Shown piece by piece: positions 13,601-21,642 of a stretch of 64,000 nt of DNA (the first letter of the stretch is position 1; each line of letters begins with the position of its first letter). This stretch comes from Mycolicibacterium lutetiense. GTDB lineage: Bacteria > Actinomycetota > Actinomycetes > Mycobacteriales > Mycobacteriaceae. Where the stretch lies: assembly GCF_017876775.1 (NCBI RefSeq), contig NZ_JAGIOP010000001.1, forward strand, positions 1,054,001-1,118,000, read 5' to 3'. The position numbers and the translations under genes are program-made. The notes below the pieces were generated by a model. The model saw nothing but the letters and a program-made list of their open reading frames with translations, made no database searches and had not been told where the DNA came from.

Positions 13601-13708
13601 CAGGTCACCCTAGCCTCCGTGACGTCCGACCGCGGGTGACGGCAATGTTCATCTAAACGTCAGCAGCTGTGCTCAGCGCTGCTGCCTCGGCGAGCGGACA
13701 ATCATTCG

Positions 13709-13837
13709 GTGACGGCCGACATCACCGGTATTCCCGGCGTCCGGGGAACCGCCTCGGCGCAGCCGAGGTGGCGTCGCCTGGTCCTGTTGGCAGCCGCGTC
13801 TTTGCTCCTGATCTCGGCGCCGCATGCCGGAAGTTGA
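13709..13837 (+). CDS. Possible small 42-residue ORF with one hydrophobic segment
   Basis: GTG-initiated: a polar N-terminus, then RWRRLVLLAAASLLLISAP, a positively flanked hydrophobic stretch that could be a membrane anchor or signal peptide. It overlaps the next ORF by 14 bases in another frame. No good ribosome binding site. It may instead be the upstream part of a frameshifted gene with the 133-residue ORF. Low confidence. Confidence 0.25.
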   Translation: MTADITGIPGVRGTASAQPRWRRLVLLAAASLLLISAPHAGS

Positions 13838-14225
13838 TCAGGAGTGCCGGGTCAGTTCAGCAGCAGGCCCGCTGAGTGCTCCCTGGTATGAGAGCACCGC
13901 GGCGATCGTGGTTGCCGGAATCGGTGGCGTGGTGGCTATCGGTGCCCTGGTATTGGCGGTTCTCGCGACGTCGCACCACTCGGTGCTACCCGTTCAACCG
14001 GACCGGCTCACCCCAGTGACGCCGACGAAGCCGGTGACGTCGCGGTCGAAGGCAACCACCACCAGCATGATGCCGCGGACACCGGTGAGCGCCAGCGAAG
14101 GCACCGGAATGCCAAGTGCGCCAACGCTACCGCCGGAAGTCACGGTGGAGACCACTGCGCCGCCGACCACGACGATGTCGAATCCCTATGCCACCACGTC
14201 GGCGCCCAACGGGGCCGCGTTCTGA
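13824..14225 (+). CDS. Small single-pass membrane protein with Thr/Pro-rich tail, unknown
   Basis: A 133-residue ORF. After ~27 polar residues it has one clear hydrophobic segment (about residues 28-49, AAIVVAGIGGVVAIGALVLAVLA) and then a Ser/Thr/Pro-rich external tail typical of mycobacterial envelope proteins. No enzyme motif seen. The start at 13824 is an ATG with no clear Shine-Dalgarno; the true start may differ, and it overlaps the 42-residue ORF. Confidence 0.5.
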   Translation: MPEVDQECRVSSAAGPLSAPWYESTAAIVVAGIGGVVAIGALVLAVLATSHHSVLPVQPDRLTPVTPTKPVTSRSKATTTSMMPRTPVSASEGTGMPSAPTLPPEVTVETTAPPTTTMSNPYATTSAPNGAAF

Positions 14226-14256
14226 TGCGAGCTGACTGAATCGCGCGTAGACGGGG

Positions 14257-14366
14257 TCAGCCGAACCCGATTCCGATACCGCCCCAGCCGTCGTCGTCGG
14301 GCTCGTTGGGGCACGAAACGTCCACGTAGACGGTCGTGTTCGACGGATCGGTGCCGGGGTCGCGAT
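14257..14366 (-). pseudogene. Remnant C-terminus of a duplicated small secreted protein gene
   Basis: Just downstream of the 103-residue secreted protein, and in another frame, the minus strand encodes NTTVYVDVSCPNE followed by an Asp/Gly-rich end and a stop. This repeats the upstream gene's own ending (DVTVYVDVQCPDE). The fragment has no start or body of its own, so it looks like what is left after tandem duplication and deletion, or an alternative C-terminus reachable only by frameshift. Confidence 0.5.
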
Positions 14367-14678
14367 TCAGGAGTTCGAGGACTCGTCCGGGCACTGCACA
14401 TCCACGTAGACCGTTACGTCCGACTTGGGTAGGGCAGGCGACCCGCGGTTGGGGTTGTGGATCGAGTTGACTCGGCACAGCGCCAGCGACAGCGTGCTCT
14501 TGCCGCCGACCCAGTTGATTGCCACGTTGTAGCCCTCGGCATTCAGGGCTGAGATGGTCTCGTCGGCGCGCTGGCCACCCGACGGGTCTGCGGCGGCCAA
14601 CGGCGCGCCCCCGAGCGCAAGGGCCGTGACGATCACGGCCGATCCTGCGATTGTCGAATTTCGTATACGTGTCGGCAT
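14367..14678 (-). CDS. Small secreted protein of a mycobacterial family
   Basis: A 103-residue protein with an N-terminal Sec signal peptide (Arg residues, then a hydrophobic core, cleavage near LAAADP, residue ~32). The mature part has ISALNAEGYNVAINWVGG, a Cys in LALCRVNSIHNPN, and TVYVDVQCPDE at the end, so it has two Cys that could form a disulfide. This pattern is common in small exported mycobacterial proteins of unknown function. ATG preceded by GAGGAGG. A 7-bp dyad (14719-14743) lies in its promoter region. Confidence 0.8.
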   Translation of the reverse strand: MPTRIRNSTIAGSAVIVTALALGGAPLAAADPSGGQRADETISALNAEGYNVAINWVGGKSTLSLALCRVNSIHNPNRGSPALPKSDVTVYVDVQCPDESSNS

Positions 14679-14718
14679 GTCGATCCTCCTCGCGGCCGGA
14701 TCTCATGCTGCTGCTCTC

Positions 14719-14743
14719 ACTGGTAGCGCCGACCGTTACCAGT
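14719..14743. promoter_or_regulatory. Dyad upstream of the small secreted protein gene
   Basis: ACTGGTA (14719-14725) and TACCAGT (14737-14743) are perfect 7-bp inverted arms, 11 bases apart, about 40 bases upstream of the minus-strand start. Just beyond them (minus strand) is a TACACT -10-like hexamer. Possible operator; binding protein unknown. Confidence 0.35.
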
Positions 14744-14852
14744 CAGTGTATTCCAGATGGACAGCAAGTTAACAGATGGTTGCCAAATTCATAGAGAGTT
14801 GAGCTGCCGGGGAGTCTGGCCGGCGGGGGGTGAGGGGCGGGCCGAATAGAAA

Positions 14853-14887
14853 TCGGGCAGCATCCGGGATCTCCGGATGCTGCCCGA
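14853..14887 (-). terminator. Rho-independent terminator after the Pro-rich secreted protein gene
   Basis: Perfect 15-bp stem (TCGGGCAGCATCCGG / CCGGATGCTGCCCGA) with a 5-base loop, starting 6 bases past the stop codon. On the minus strand it is followed by TTTCTATT, a U-rich tail. This is the clearest intrinsic terminator in the window. Confidence 0.85.
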
Positions 14888-14892
14888 ATGTC

Positions 14893-15642
14893 TCACGGAA
14901 CAGGTGGTGCGGGAACGGGATCTGCCGGCGGGAGCGGTGCCCCCGGGGCCGGCGGCGGAGCTGCCGGGTCCGGGAGGTTCTCACCGAGACCCGGAGGAAC
15001 ATTCGTCCCGGGCGGCGGCGCGGTGCCGGGAAGCGGTTCACCGAGCTGCTCTTTGGGTACCTGACCCAGCATCGCGCCGCGCAGGTTCCCGTCGCGGTAC
15101 AGCGTGTGCATCTGCCGCATCCAGTTGAGCCCGGAGATATCTGCGTTCTCCTGACCGGGCTCGACGCCGACGACGGTGCCCTGACCAGGCGCGGACGGTT
15201 TCTCGTTCTGTGGGAAGAAGTTCCCGTTGTTGAACGCCCGGAGATTGGGTGCCTCGGTCGGCGGCGGCCCACCCGGCGCCGACGGAGCCACGTATTGGCC
15301 CAGCAGCGCACCAGGACTCATGTCGATCCCGGCCGGGACACCCAATCGGCCGGGTGCCGTCTCGGTGCCGGTCTGTCCCAGCACCGACAGCCCGTTCGGC
15401 CCGAGAGGTGCGCCCATCAGCGGCACCGGGGGCCCGGCCGGCGGTGGTGGCTCGGGTGCCGGCGCGGCGACCGCGGGTGGGCCTGGAACCTCCGGCGGTG
15501 CCGGGTCGGCTGCGGCGGTCGCCGAGCAGGCAACCGCCGCGCCGACCACGAACAACCCGGCTGCGGCGAGGGTGGCCACTGCGTTCTTGACCGCGTATGT
15601 GGCGCCCAGATTCTCGCTGATGCCTTCGTGTTTCGTGTTCAC
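14893..15642 (-). CDS. Proline-rich secreted protein, unknown function
   Basis: 249 residues. A hydrophobic segment (about residues 17-40, ending SATAAADP) acts as a Sec signal; the Cys within it (VACSATA) gives a weak lipobox-like context. The mature protein has Pro/Ala-rich ends around a conserved-looking core (NLRAFNNGNFFPQNEKP; SGLNWMRQMHTLYRDGNLRG). Such Pro-rich exported proteins are common in mycobacteria. No catalytic motif. It lies 9 bases downstream of the first MspA-like gene on the same strand and probably ends that transcript. Confidence 0.7.
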   Translation of the reverse strand: MNTKHEGISENLGATYAVKNAVATLAAAGLFVVGAAVACSATAAADPAPPEVPGPPAVAAPAPEPPPPAGPPVPLMGAPLGPNGLSVLGQTGTETAPGRLGVPAGIDMSPGALLGQYVAPSAPGGPPPTEAPNLRAFNNGNFFPQNEKPSAPGQGTVVGVEPGQENADISGLNWMRQMHTLYRDGNLRGAMLGQVPKEQLGEPLPGTAPPPGTNVPPGLGENLPDPAAPPPAPGAPLPPADPVPAPPVP

Positions 15643-15651
15643 GGCAGCCCG

Positions 15652-16338
15652 TCAGACCGACTTGGTGATGCCGTAGTAGGCGACCACGTCGTCGGTGTCG
15701 GTGGTGGAGCTGGTCAGGGTGGCATAGGAGCGCAGGAAGGACTGACCGACGCAGCCGTCGACCTTGATGTGGACGTCTTTCAACGTGACGCGCACCGGCG
15801 CTGCCTTGAACGACTTCTTGTTGACCGAGACGTTGGTGACGGTGCCCGGCTTGGGGTGGACTTCCAGGGTGCCCGACATTGGCATGCTCACGCCGGTCGG
15901 GATGATGCCGGCCAGCGTTGACCCCGAGGTGCTCAGGCCGATCGACCCGATCAGGCGGACCTGTCCCAGTTCGATGCCGCAGCCGATCTGGTAGCCGGTG
16001 TCGAGGGTGCCGCCGGTCAGCGAGGTGGACCCGCCTCCGGCGACGGTGCCGGTGAACGTGCCTGCCACGAGGTATTCGCGGGAGGATGCGGCGGTGGTCA
16101 GCGGCGCGATGGGCAGCTGGCTTTCATTGGTGGCGGCCACGGTGAGCTTCCATCCGTCGGGGGTGGTGACGACACCGGGCTCGGCGGAGGCGACCAGTCC
16201 GTTGTCCGGTGGTGGGCCGGCGTCAACGGCCGGATCGGCTGGGGGCGGGGGTGGTGGCGGGTCGGCCGACGCGAGGGGCGCCAGCGCTACCGGGGCCAGC
16301 ATGCATACAGCGGCCAAGGTGGCGAAACGATTCAACAT
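15652..16338 (-). CDS. MspA-like exported protein, paralogue 1
   Basis: About 228 residues: signal peptide (MLNRFATLAAV...PLASADP), a Pro/Asp linker, then a beta-rich domain with the MspA-family pattern (SSREYLVAGTF, GGTLDTGYQIGCGIELG) and a C-terminal SFLRSYATLTSSTTDTDDVVAYYG. Compared with classical MspA it has an extra Pro-rich stretch and two Cys in the mature part. I start at the ATG at 16338, because that Met aligns with the only Met in the same place in the neighbouring paralogue; an upstream in-frame ATG also exists. Probably outer-membrane-associated; channel activity is not shown. Confidence 0.75.
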   Translation of the reverse strand: MLNRFATLAAVCMLAPVALAPLASADPPPPPPPADPAVDAGPPPDNGLVASAEPGVVTTPDGWKLTVAATNESQLPIAPLTTAASSREYLVAGTFTGTVAGGGSTSLTGGTLDTGYQIGCGIELGQVRLIGSIGLSTSGSTLAGIIPTGVSMPMSGTLEVHPKPGTVTNVSVNKKSFKAAPVRVTLKDVHIKVDGCVGQSFLRSYATLTSSTTDTDDVVAYYGITKSV

Positions 16339-16429
16339 GCGGGAACTTGTGCCTCTCATGGGTTTTGAATCTGAGGGGTCGGTGTGGTGATCAGAGCGGG
16401 TCATGGTCGGTGTCGTTTGCGGGCCGGGG

Positions 16430-17134
16430 TCAGACGGTTTTGGTGACGCCGAGGTAGGTGACGACGTCGTCGGTGTTGTCGGTGGAGCTGGTCAGGGTCG
16501 CGTAGGTGCGGATGAACGATTGACCCGCGCATTGGTCGAATTTGATGCGGACGCCCGTGACGGTTACGCGGGTACCGGTGCCTTTGAACGACTTCTTGTC
16601 GATGGGGACGATGCTGACGGTGCCCGGCTTGAGATACACCTTGCCCTGCAGGCTGATACCGGTACCGAGGCTGCCGTCACCGGCGGAGCCGGTGAACGGA
16701 ATTTTGATGCCCGGTGTGAAGCTGATGCCGGGGTTGATCTCGGTTTCGTCGTTGATGATGCCGCAGCCGATCTGAGTACCGGCTTCGAGTGTGCCGCCGG
16801 TCAGCTTGGTCTTGCCTGCACCTGAGACCTTTCCGGTGAAGGTGCCACCGACGAGGTATTCGCGTGAGGACACCGCGGTGGTCAGCGGGGCGACCGGCAG
16901 TAGGGTCTCGTTGGCGCCGGCTACGGTGACGTGCCAGCCGTCGGGGGTGTCCAGGACGCCGGGGGCTGAGGACGGCATTGCGCCGGTGTCCGGTGGGGGC
17001 GGGGCGGGTGCGGCTGCGGCTGCGGCAGGAGCGGCGGGGTCCGGCGGGGGCGGGGGATCTGCCGACGCGAGGGGCGCAATCGCCACAGGGGCCAACAGGC
17101 AGACTGCAGCCAGCGGGGCAAAACGACTCAACAT
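16430..17134 (-). CDS. MspA-like exported protein, paralogue 2
   Basis: About 234 residues and clearly a tandem duplicate of the next gene: matching signal peptide (MLSRFAPLAAVC), Pro/Ala linker, SSREYLVGGTFTGKVSG, GGTLEAGTQIGCGII and a C-terminal SFIRTYATLTSSTDNTDDVVTYLGVTKTV. It differs by an insert around residues 140-165. Start at the ATG at 17134, which aligns with paralogue 1; upstream, the codon matching paralogue 1's earlier ATG is ACG, which supports the internal start. Probably co-transcribed with paralogue 1 and the Pro-rich gene. Confidence 0.75.
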   Translation of the reverse strand: MLSRFAPLAAVCLLAPVAIAPLASADPPPPPDPAAPAAAAAAPAPPPPDTGAMPSSAPGVLDTPDGWHVTVAGANETLLPVAPLTTAVSSREYLVGGTFTGKVSGAGKTKLTGGTLEAGTQIGCGIINDETEINPGISFTPGIKIPFTGSAGDGSLGTGISLQGKVYLKPGTVSIVPIDKKSFKGTGTRVTVTGVRIKFDQCAGQSFIRTYATLTSSTDNTDDVVTYLGVTKTV

Positions 17135-17522
17135 GTGTGAACTTGCGCCTCTCGTGGTTCTGGGCCCTGTTTGGTCTTGCGACGCGCCGTGGTCGCGAGA
17201 AGCCAAAGGGCCCAACGAATCTGTCGCGACGAATCATGAACCGATCGGGTTTCGAATCGGTGAACAACATCCCAACAATTGCCACCGCGTTTCTGGCGAC
17301 CTGGCATCGTCGAACCTGTGAACCTCCTGTCAAAGCGATTGCACTGCACTGCATTACATACACAACGTGGCTGAGGCGCGCGGCCCCGCACAATGGACGA
17401 CCGTTAGGGGGGATGACGTGGCCTGGTGTTCACCTTTTGGACATCTGGACGGCCGACCGTGATGCGTCGACGTCAACTATGACGCTTGACGTCGAACTGC
17501 TATCCGACTGACGGAGGAATCG
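17135..17522. other. Non-coding region between the divergent exported-protein genes
   Basis: About 390 bases between the MspA-like operon (minus) and the 200-residue secreted protein (plus). No credible ORF. It must hold both promoters. The notable element is the dyad at 17467-17495; the rest is comparatively AT-rich around 17220-17360 with a short GCACT-GCACT-GCAT repetition near 17342. Confidence 0.6.
17467..17495. promoter_or_regulatory. 10-bp perfect dyad upstream of a secreted-protein gene
   Basis: TCGACGTCAA (17467-17476) and TTGACGTCGA (17486-17495) are perfect inverted arms with a 9-base spacer. The 3' arm ends 28 bases before the TTG start, close to the Shine-Dalgarno GGAGGA. It could be an operator at the promoter or a 5' UTR stem. 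No family assigned. Confidence 0.45.
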
Positions 17523-18125
17523 TTGAGGTCGTCCCAGATGTATGAGCGAGGAATTGCATCGCTCCTCATTGCCTTCAGTGTTGGGTTCGCCGCCATGCCA
17601 ACGGCACTCGCCGAACCCGGCGATGAGGCCGGCGTTGCGGGACCTGCGGCGCCCGGAGTGCCGGAACTGCCGCCCGTGGTGCCTGGGGTGCCTGGGGTGC
17701 CGGCCGCCGCTCCGGTGGCCGTGCCCGTCGCCGGTACGGATGACCCTGGCGTGCCGGCGGTTACGGCGTGCTCGAAGTTTGCCGATGCCCTCGATTCGGC
17801 ATCGACGTTCTATGGCGATTTTGCGGATTCGATCGAAGGCGTGGAGCGTCCCGACTACGGGGATCCGACCGTCAGCACCACGAACACCAGCGGGCGGACC
17901 GCGCTGCGCGAAGCCGCCGCATCGGCGATGAATGCCGCTGGTACGCCGGGACTTCCACCCGACATTGCCAACCCGATGCGGTCCTGGTCGTTCGGCGCCA
18001 CCAAGTTGCTGCTGAAGATGGGGCTGCGGACCGGGGGTCAGTCGCTCAACGACACGGCCACCCAGCTCAACAACGACGCCAACAACGCGCAGATGGCCTG
18101 TGCCACCGCGGGCACTCACGCCTGA
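17523..18125 (+). CDS. Secreted protein of unknown function
   Basis: 200 residues with a Sec signal (residues ~1-31, cleavage near ALAEPG), a Pro/Val/Gly-rich linker (PGVPELPPVVPGVPGVP) and a folded C-terminal part with ACSKFADALDSASTFYGDFADSIEG and two Cys. Start TTG at 17523 is chosen because GGAGGA lies 5 bases upstream; an ATG at 17538 is the alternative. Probably a cell-wall or culture-filtrate protein. No known motif. Confidence 0.7.
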   Translation: MRSSQMYERGIASLLIAFSVGFAAMPTALAEPGDEAGVAGPAAPGVPELPPVVPGVPGVPAAAPVAVPVAGTDDPGVPAVTACSKFADALDSASTFYGDFADSIEGVERPDYGDPTVSTTNTSGRTALREAAASAMNAAGTPGLPPDIANPMRSWSFGATKLLLKMGLRTGGQSLNDTATQLNNDANNAQMACATAGTHA

Positions 18126-18199
18126 CCGTCCGGCGCTGGCCAGGTTCGAAACTCACCCACCCGAAGCGCGGTGAACCGTGCCTTCAGTAAAGGACTATC

Positions 18200-18874
18200 G
18201 TGATCCGGCTTGTGACCTCCTTGGTTGCGCTCGTGCTATTGGCAACCAGTTGTACGAGCAACGGCGACAAGGCCCAGGGTCCGCCGAAGGACGTGCCCAA
18301 ATCGGCACTAGAAGGACTGCTGCTGAGCACCGACGAGGCCAACACCCTGATGGGGACCGAGGAGATGACGGCTCATCCGCCGGTCACCGAGATGAGTGAT
18401 CACCGCAATCTGCTGCCCAACCTGAACTGCCTCGGTGCCTGGCAGGTCGACGAGTCCGCCATCTACGGGGAGCACTGGACCGCCATGCGCCAGGTGCTGC
18501 TGAGGGCGCCGGACAATGACAACTGGGACAACCTGCTGGTGCAGTCGGTGGTCATCTATCCATCCACTCAGGACGCCAACGACTTCCTCGATCAGTCGGC
18601 GGAGCGTTGGTCCAAGTGCACCAACCACCACGTGAACATCACCCTCAACGGTGAACCGCTGCCGAAGTGGACGAGTGGCGACCTGACCAGGACTGACTCC
18701 GAGCTCATCCTGCCGTTCACCCGGGTCAAGGGGGATCAGACCCGCGACTGCCAGCGTGCCCTGGCCGTCGCCGCGAACCTCGTCATGGACATCCAGGCGT
18801 GTAAGCCGGCGGGATCCTCGGTGACCCAGGCCGCTGATGTGGTGGAGAAGATCAAGGCCGCGATGCCACGGTGA
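18200..18874 (+). CDS. Lipoprotein with PknH-type extracellular sensor domain
   Basis: 224 residues. A short signal ends in the lipobox LLATSC (Cys18), so it is a membrane-anchored lipoprotein. The mature domain has the pattern of the PknH C-terminal sensor family: LLSTDEANTLMG, an NCLGAW Cys, WSKCTNHHVNITLNG, a DCQRALAVAANLVMDIQAC pair of Cys and AADVVEKIKAAMP at the end. Four mature Cys could form two disulfides. AAAGGA precedes the GTG start. Ligand unknown. Confidence 0.8.
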   Translation: MIRLVTSLVALVLLATSCTSNGDKAQGPPKDVPKSALEGLLLSTDEANTLMGTEEMTAHPPVTEMSDHRNLLPNLNCLGAWQVDESAIYGEHWTAMRQVLLRAPDNDNWDNLLVQSVVIYPSTQDANDFLDQSAERWSKCTNHHVNITLNGEPLPKWTSGDLTRTDSELILPFTRVKGDQTRDCQRALAVAANLVMDIQACKPAGSSVTQAADVVEKIKAAMPR

Positions 18875-18905
18875 GCGGTGCTGATCACCGGGTAGTCTGA
18901 GCCAC

Positions 18906-19137
18906 GCAGCTGGTCTGTCGGCGCCGGGGTATGCGCGGTGCCGACATCGAACGTCGCATGCTGATCGAGATGCGACGTGAGAGGGAACCCGGTGAGAATC
19001 CGGGACTGTCCCGCAGCGGTATGCAGGAACGACCGCCGTCATCAGCACTGGCACGCAGGTAACTGCGGCTGGGAAGCGACGGCCAGTAGGTGCACGGTTT
19101 CCGTGCGTGCCTGTGAGTCCGAAGACCTGCCAGCTGT
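18906..19137 (+). ncRNA. Cobalamin riboswitch upstream of metE
   Basis: The leader contains the B12-riboswitch core: GAGGGAACCCGGTGAGAATC, then a GGGACTGTCCCGCAGCGGTA segment, and the 3' signature GTGAGTCCGAAGACCTGCC. The P1 closing stem is GCAGCTGG (18906-18913) with CCAGCTGT (19130-19137). It lies about 140 bases before metE, whose B12-independent enzyme is redundant when cobalamin is available, so ligand binding should switch metE off. A B12 riboswitch upstream of metE is established in mycobacteria. Confidence 0.93.
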
Positions 19138-19275
19138 ACCGGGCGCGCCGCGCCCGGTGGTTCATCGCCTCGCGGAATGGGCAGTGGCCGAAGGCAGGTC
19201 ACTCGTGGCGGGTGGCTGCGTTCGGTTTGACGTCTCCTGGCGGTGGCCATCCCTCGCACGTTGAAGGACGTCGAC

Positions 19276-21549
19276 ATGAGCACAACCGCAACACCCTTCA
19301 CCGCCACCATCCTCGGGTCGCCGCGGATCGGCCCCCACCGAGAACTCAAGCGCGCCGTCGAGAAGTACTGGGCCGGACGCATCGACCGCGCCGAACTCGA
19401 GTCCGTCGCCGCCACGTTGCGCCGCGACACCTGGGCATCGTTGGTCGCCGCCGGACTGGACTCGGTCCCGGTCAACACGTTCTCCTACTACGACCAGGTG
19501 CTCGACACTGCAGTTCTGGTCGGAGCCCTGCCGACCCGGGTCCACGGCATCGCCGACGATCTCGACCGATATTTCGCTGCCGCCCGCGGGAACGACGACA
19601 TCGCTCCGCTGGAGATGACCAAGTGGTTCGACACCAACTACCACTACCTCGTGCCGGAATTTCGTCCCGACACGTCATTTTCGCTCAACCCGGCCAAGGT
19701 GCTGGGAGAACTGGAAGAGGCTCGCAGTCAAGGGATCCCGGCCCGGCCGGTGATTGTGGGACCGGTGACTTTCCTGGCGTTGTCGAAGGCAGTGGACGGT
19801 GCCGGCACGCCCATCGACCGGCTGGACGAACTCGTCGCTGTCTATGCCGAGCTGCTTGGACTGCTGGCTGACCACGGAGTCGAGTGGGTCCAGTTCGATG
19901 AGCCCGTGTTGGTGACCGACATCCTGGACAACGCTGCCGAACTCGCCGAGCGGACGTACTCCCGACTCGGTGCGCTGAACAAGCGGCCTTCGGTGTTTGT
20001 CGCGACGTACTTCGGCGAGCTGACCGACGCCCTGCCGGCGCTGGCGCGTGCTCCGATCGAGGCCATCGGTGTCGACCTGGTGGCCGGCTCTGCGGCGGTG
20101 CTGGCCGCGGTTCCCGAGCTGAAGGACAAGCTCGTCGTGGCCGGGGTGGTCGACGGCCGCAACATCTGGCGCACGGACCTGGAGAATGCGCTCGGCACCC
20201 TGGCCACACTGCAGGGGTCGGCGGGCGCCGTGGCCGTGTCTACGTCGTGCTCGACGCTGCATGTGCCGTACACCCTCGACGCAGAGTCGGATATCGATGG
20301 GGCGCTGCGCAGTTGGCTGGCCTTCGGTGTGGAAAAAGTTGACGAGGTGGTGGCCCTGGCGCGCGGTCTCGGACAGGGGCGGGACGCGATCTCGGCTGAG
20401 ATCGCGGCATCCGACGCGGCCATCGCGTCGCGCAAGTCCGATCCACGGCTCAACAACGGCCAGGTGCGGGCACGGATCTCGGCGATCGTGGCCTCGGGCT
20501 CCACCCGTGGACCGGCCGACCAGCGCCGTACCGCACAGCAGGACCGGCTGAAGCTGCCGTCCCTGCCCACCACTACGATCGGGTCCTACCCACAAACCTC
20601 CGCCATTCGTATCGCCCGTGCGGACCTTCGGGCCGGGCATATCGATGCGGCCGAGTACGTGCGACGGATGAAGGCCGAGATCGCCGACGTCATCAAGCTG
20701 CAAGAAGAATTGGGCTTGGACGTCCTGGTACACGGTGAGCCGGAGCGCAACGACATGGTGCAGTACTTCGCCGAACAACTCGACGGATTCTTCGCCACCC
20801 AGAACGGCTGGGTGCAGTCGTACGGCAGCCGGTGCGTCCGCCCGCCGATCCTCTACGGGGACGTGGTCCGACCCGAGCAGATGACGGTCGATTGGATCAC
20901 CTATGCCCAGTCGCTGACCGGCAAACCGGTCAAGGGGATGCTCACCGGCCCCGTCACCATCTTGGCCTGGTCCTTCGTCCGGGACGACCAGCCATTGGCC
21001 GACACCGCGTATCAGGTTGCCCTGGCCATCCGGGACGAAACTGTGGACCTGCAGTCGGCGGGCATCGCGATCATCCAGGTCGATGAACCCGCATTGCGCG
21101 AACTGCTGCCGCTGCGCACCAAAGACAAGGCGGCGTACCTACGCTGGGCCGTCGATGCGTTCCGGTTGTCCACCTCCGGTGTTGCGGACTCGACCCAGAT
21201 CCACACGCACCTGTGCTACTCGGAGTTCGGTGAGGTGATCGGGGCGATCGCCGACCTGGACGCCGACGTGACCTCCATCGAGGCGGCCCGCTCCCACATG
21301 GAGGTGCTCGGTGATCTCAACGCGGCCGGCTTCTCCAACAGTGTCGGGCCAGGTGTCTATGACATCCACTCACCACGGGTTCCCGGCGTGGAGGAGATTG
21401 CCATATCGCTACGTGAAGCGCTCAGAGCGGTTCCCGCCGAACGGCTCTGGGTCAATCCCGACTGTGGCTTGAAGACCCGCACCACCGATGAGGTGACCGA
21501 GGCACTCAGGCACATGGTCAGCGCTGCCGCGGAAGTGCGCGCCGGATAG
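19276..21549 (+). CDS. metE: Cobalamin-independent methionine synthase MetE
   Basis: About 757 residues, the usual double-barrel length. The zinc site is complete: His645 and Cys647 in HTHLCYSEF and Cys730 in NPDCGLKTR, plus the Glu of [10 protein letters not shown]. It transfers the methyl group of 5-methyltetrahydrofolate (polyglutamyl) to homocysteine. The ATG at 19276 follows AAGGA; an earlier in-frame start at 19243 has none. Controlled by the upstream cobalamin riboswitch and followed by a strong hairpin. Confidence 0.96.
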   Translation: MSTTATPFTATILGSPRIGPHRELKRAVEKYWAGRIDRAELESVAATLRRDTWASLVAAGLDSVPVNTFSYYDQVLDTAVLVGALPTRVHGIADDLDRYFAAARGNDDIAPLEMTKWFDTNYHYLVPEFRPDTSFSLNPAKVLGELEEARSQGIPARPVIVGPVTFLALSKAVDGAGTPIDRLDELVAVYAELLGLLADHGVEWVQFDEPVLVTDILDNAAELAERTYSRLGALNKRPSVFVATYFGELTDALPALARAPIEAIGVDLVAGSAAVLAAVPELKDKLVVAGVVDGRNIWRTDLENALGTLATLQGSAGAVAVSTSCSTLHVPYTLDAESDIDGALRSWLAFGVEKVDEVVALARGLGQGRDAISAEIAASDAAIASRKSDPRLNNGQVRARISAIVASGSTRGPADQRRTAQQDRLKLPSLPTTTIGSYPQTSAIRIARADLRAGHIDAAEYVRRMKAEIADVIKLQEELGLDVLVHGEPERNDMVQYFAEQLDGFFATQNGWVQSYGSRCVRPPILYGDVVRPEQMTVDWITYAQSLTGKPVKGMLTGPVTILAWSFVRDDQPLADTAYQVALAIRDETVDLQSAGIAIIQVDEPALRELLPLRTKDKAAYLRWAVDAFRLSTSGVADSTQIHTHLCYSEFGEVIGAIADLDADVTSIEAARSHMEVLGDLNAAGFSNSVGPGVYDIHSPRVPGVEEIAISLREALRAVPAERLWVNPDCGLKTRTTDEVTEALRHMVSAAAEVRAG

Positions 21550-21567
21550 CGCCGTTCAGGTCGCCGG

Positions 21568-21619
21568 GCGTGGGTCTCATGCACGCGATGGGGTCGAACC
21601 CCGTGCATCAGACCCACGC
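21568..21619. terminator. Hairpin between convergent metE and methyltransferase genes
   Basis: 18-base arms GCGTGGGTCTCATGCACG (21568-21585) and CGTGCATCAGACCCACGC (21602-21619) pair with one mismatch; the loop itself contains GGGGT/ACCCC. It sits between the two convergent stops (21549 and 21643), so it can act on both transcripts. There is no long T-run. Confidence 0.65.
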
Positions 21620-21642
21620 TCGGCGGCCTACTGTCCAGTGCA

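Noticed and set aside
14830..15921. 363-codon plus-strand ORF across the Pro-rich and MspA-like genes
   Set aside because: Crosses two minus-strand genes and a terminator; Arg/Gly-rich with no motif.
16340..16347. Another CGGGAACT octamer as a fifth ECF promoter
   Set aside because: No CGAC 16 bases downstream, and it reads against the MspA-like gene in which it lies.
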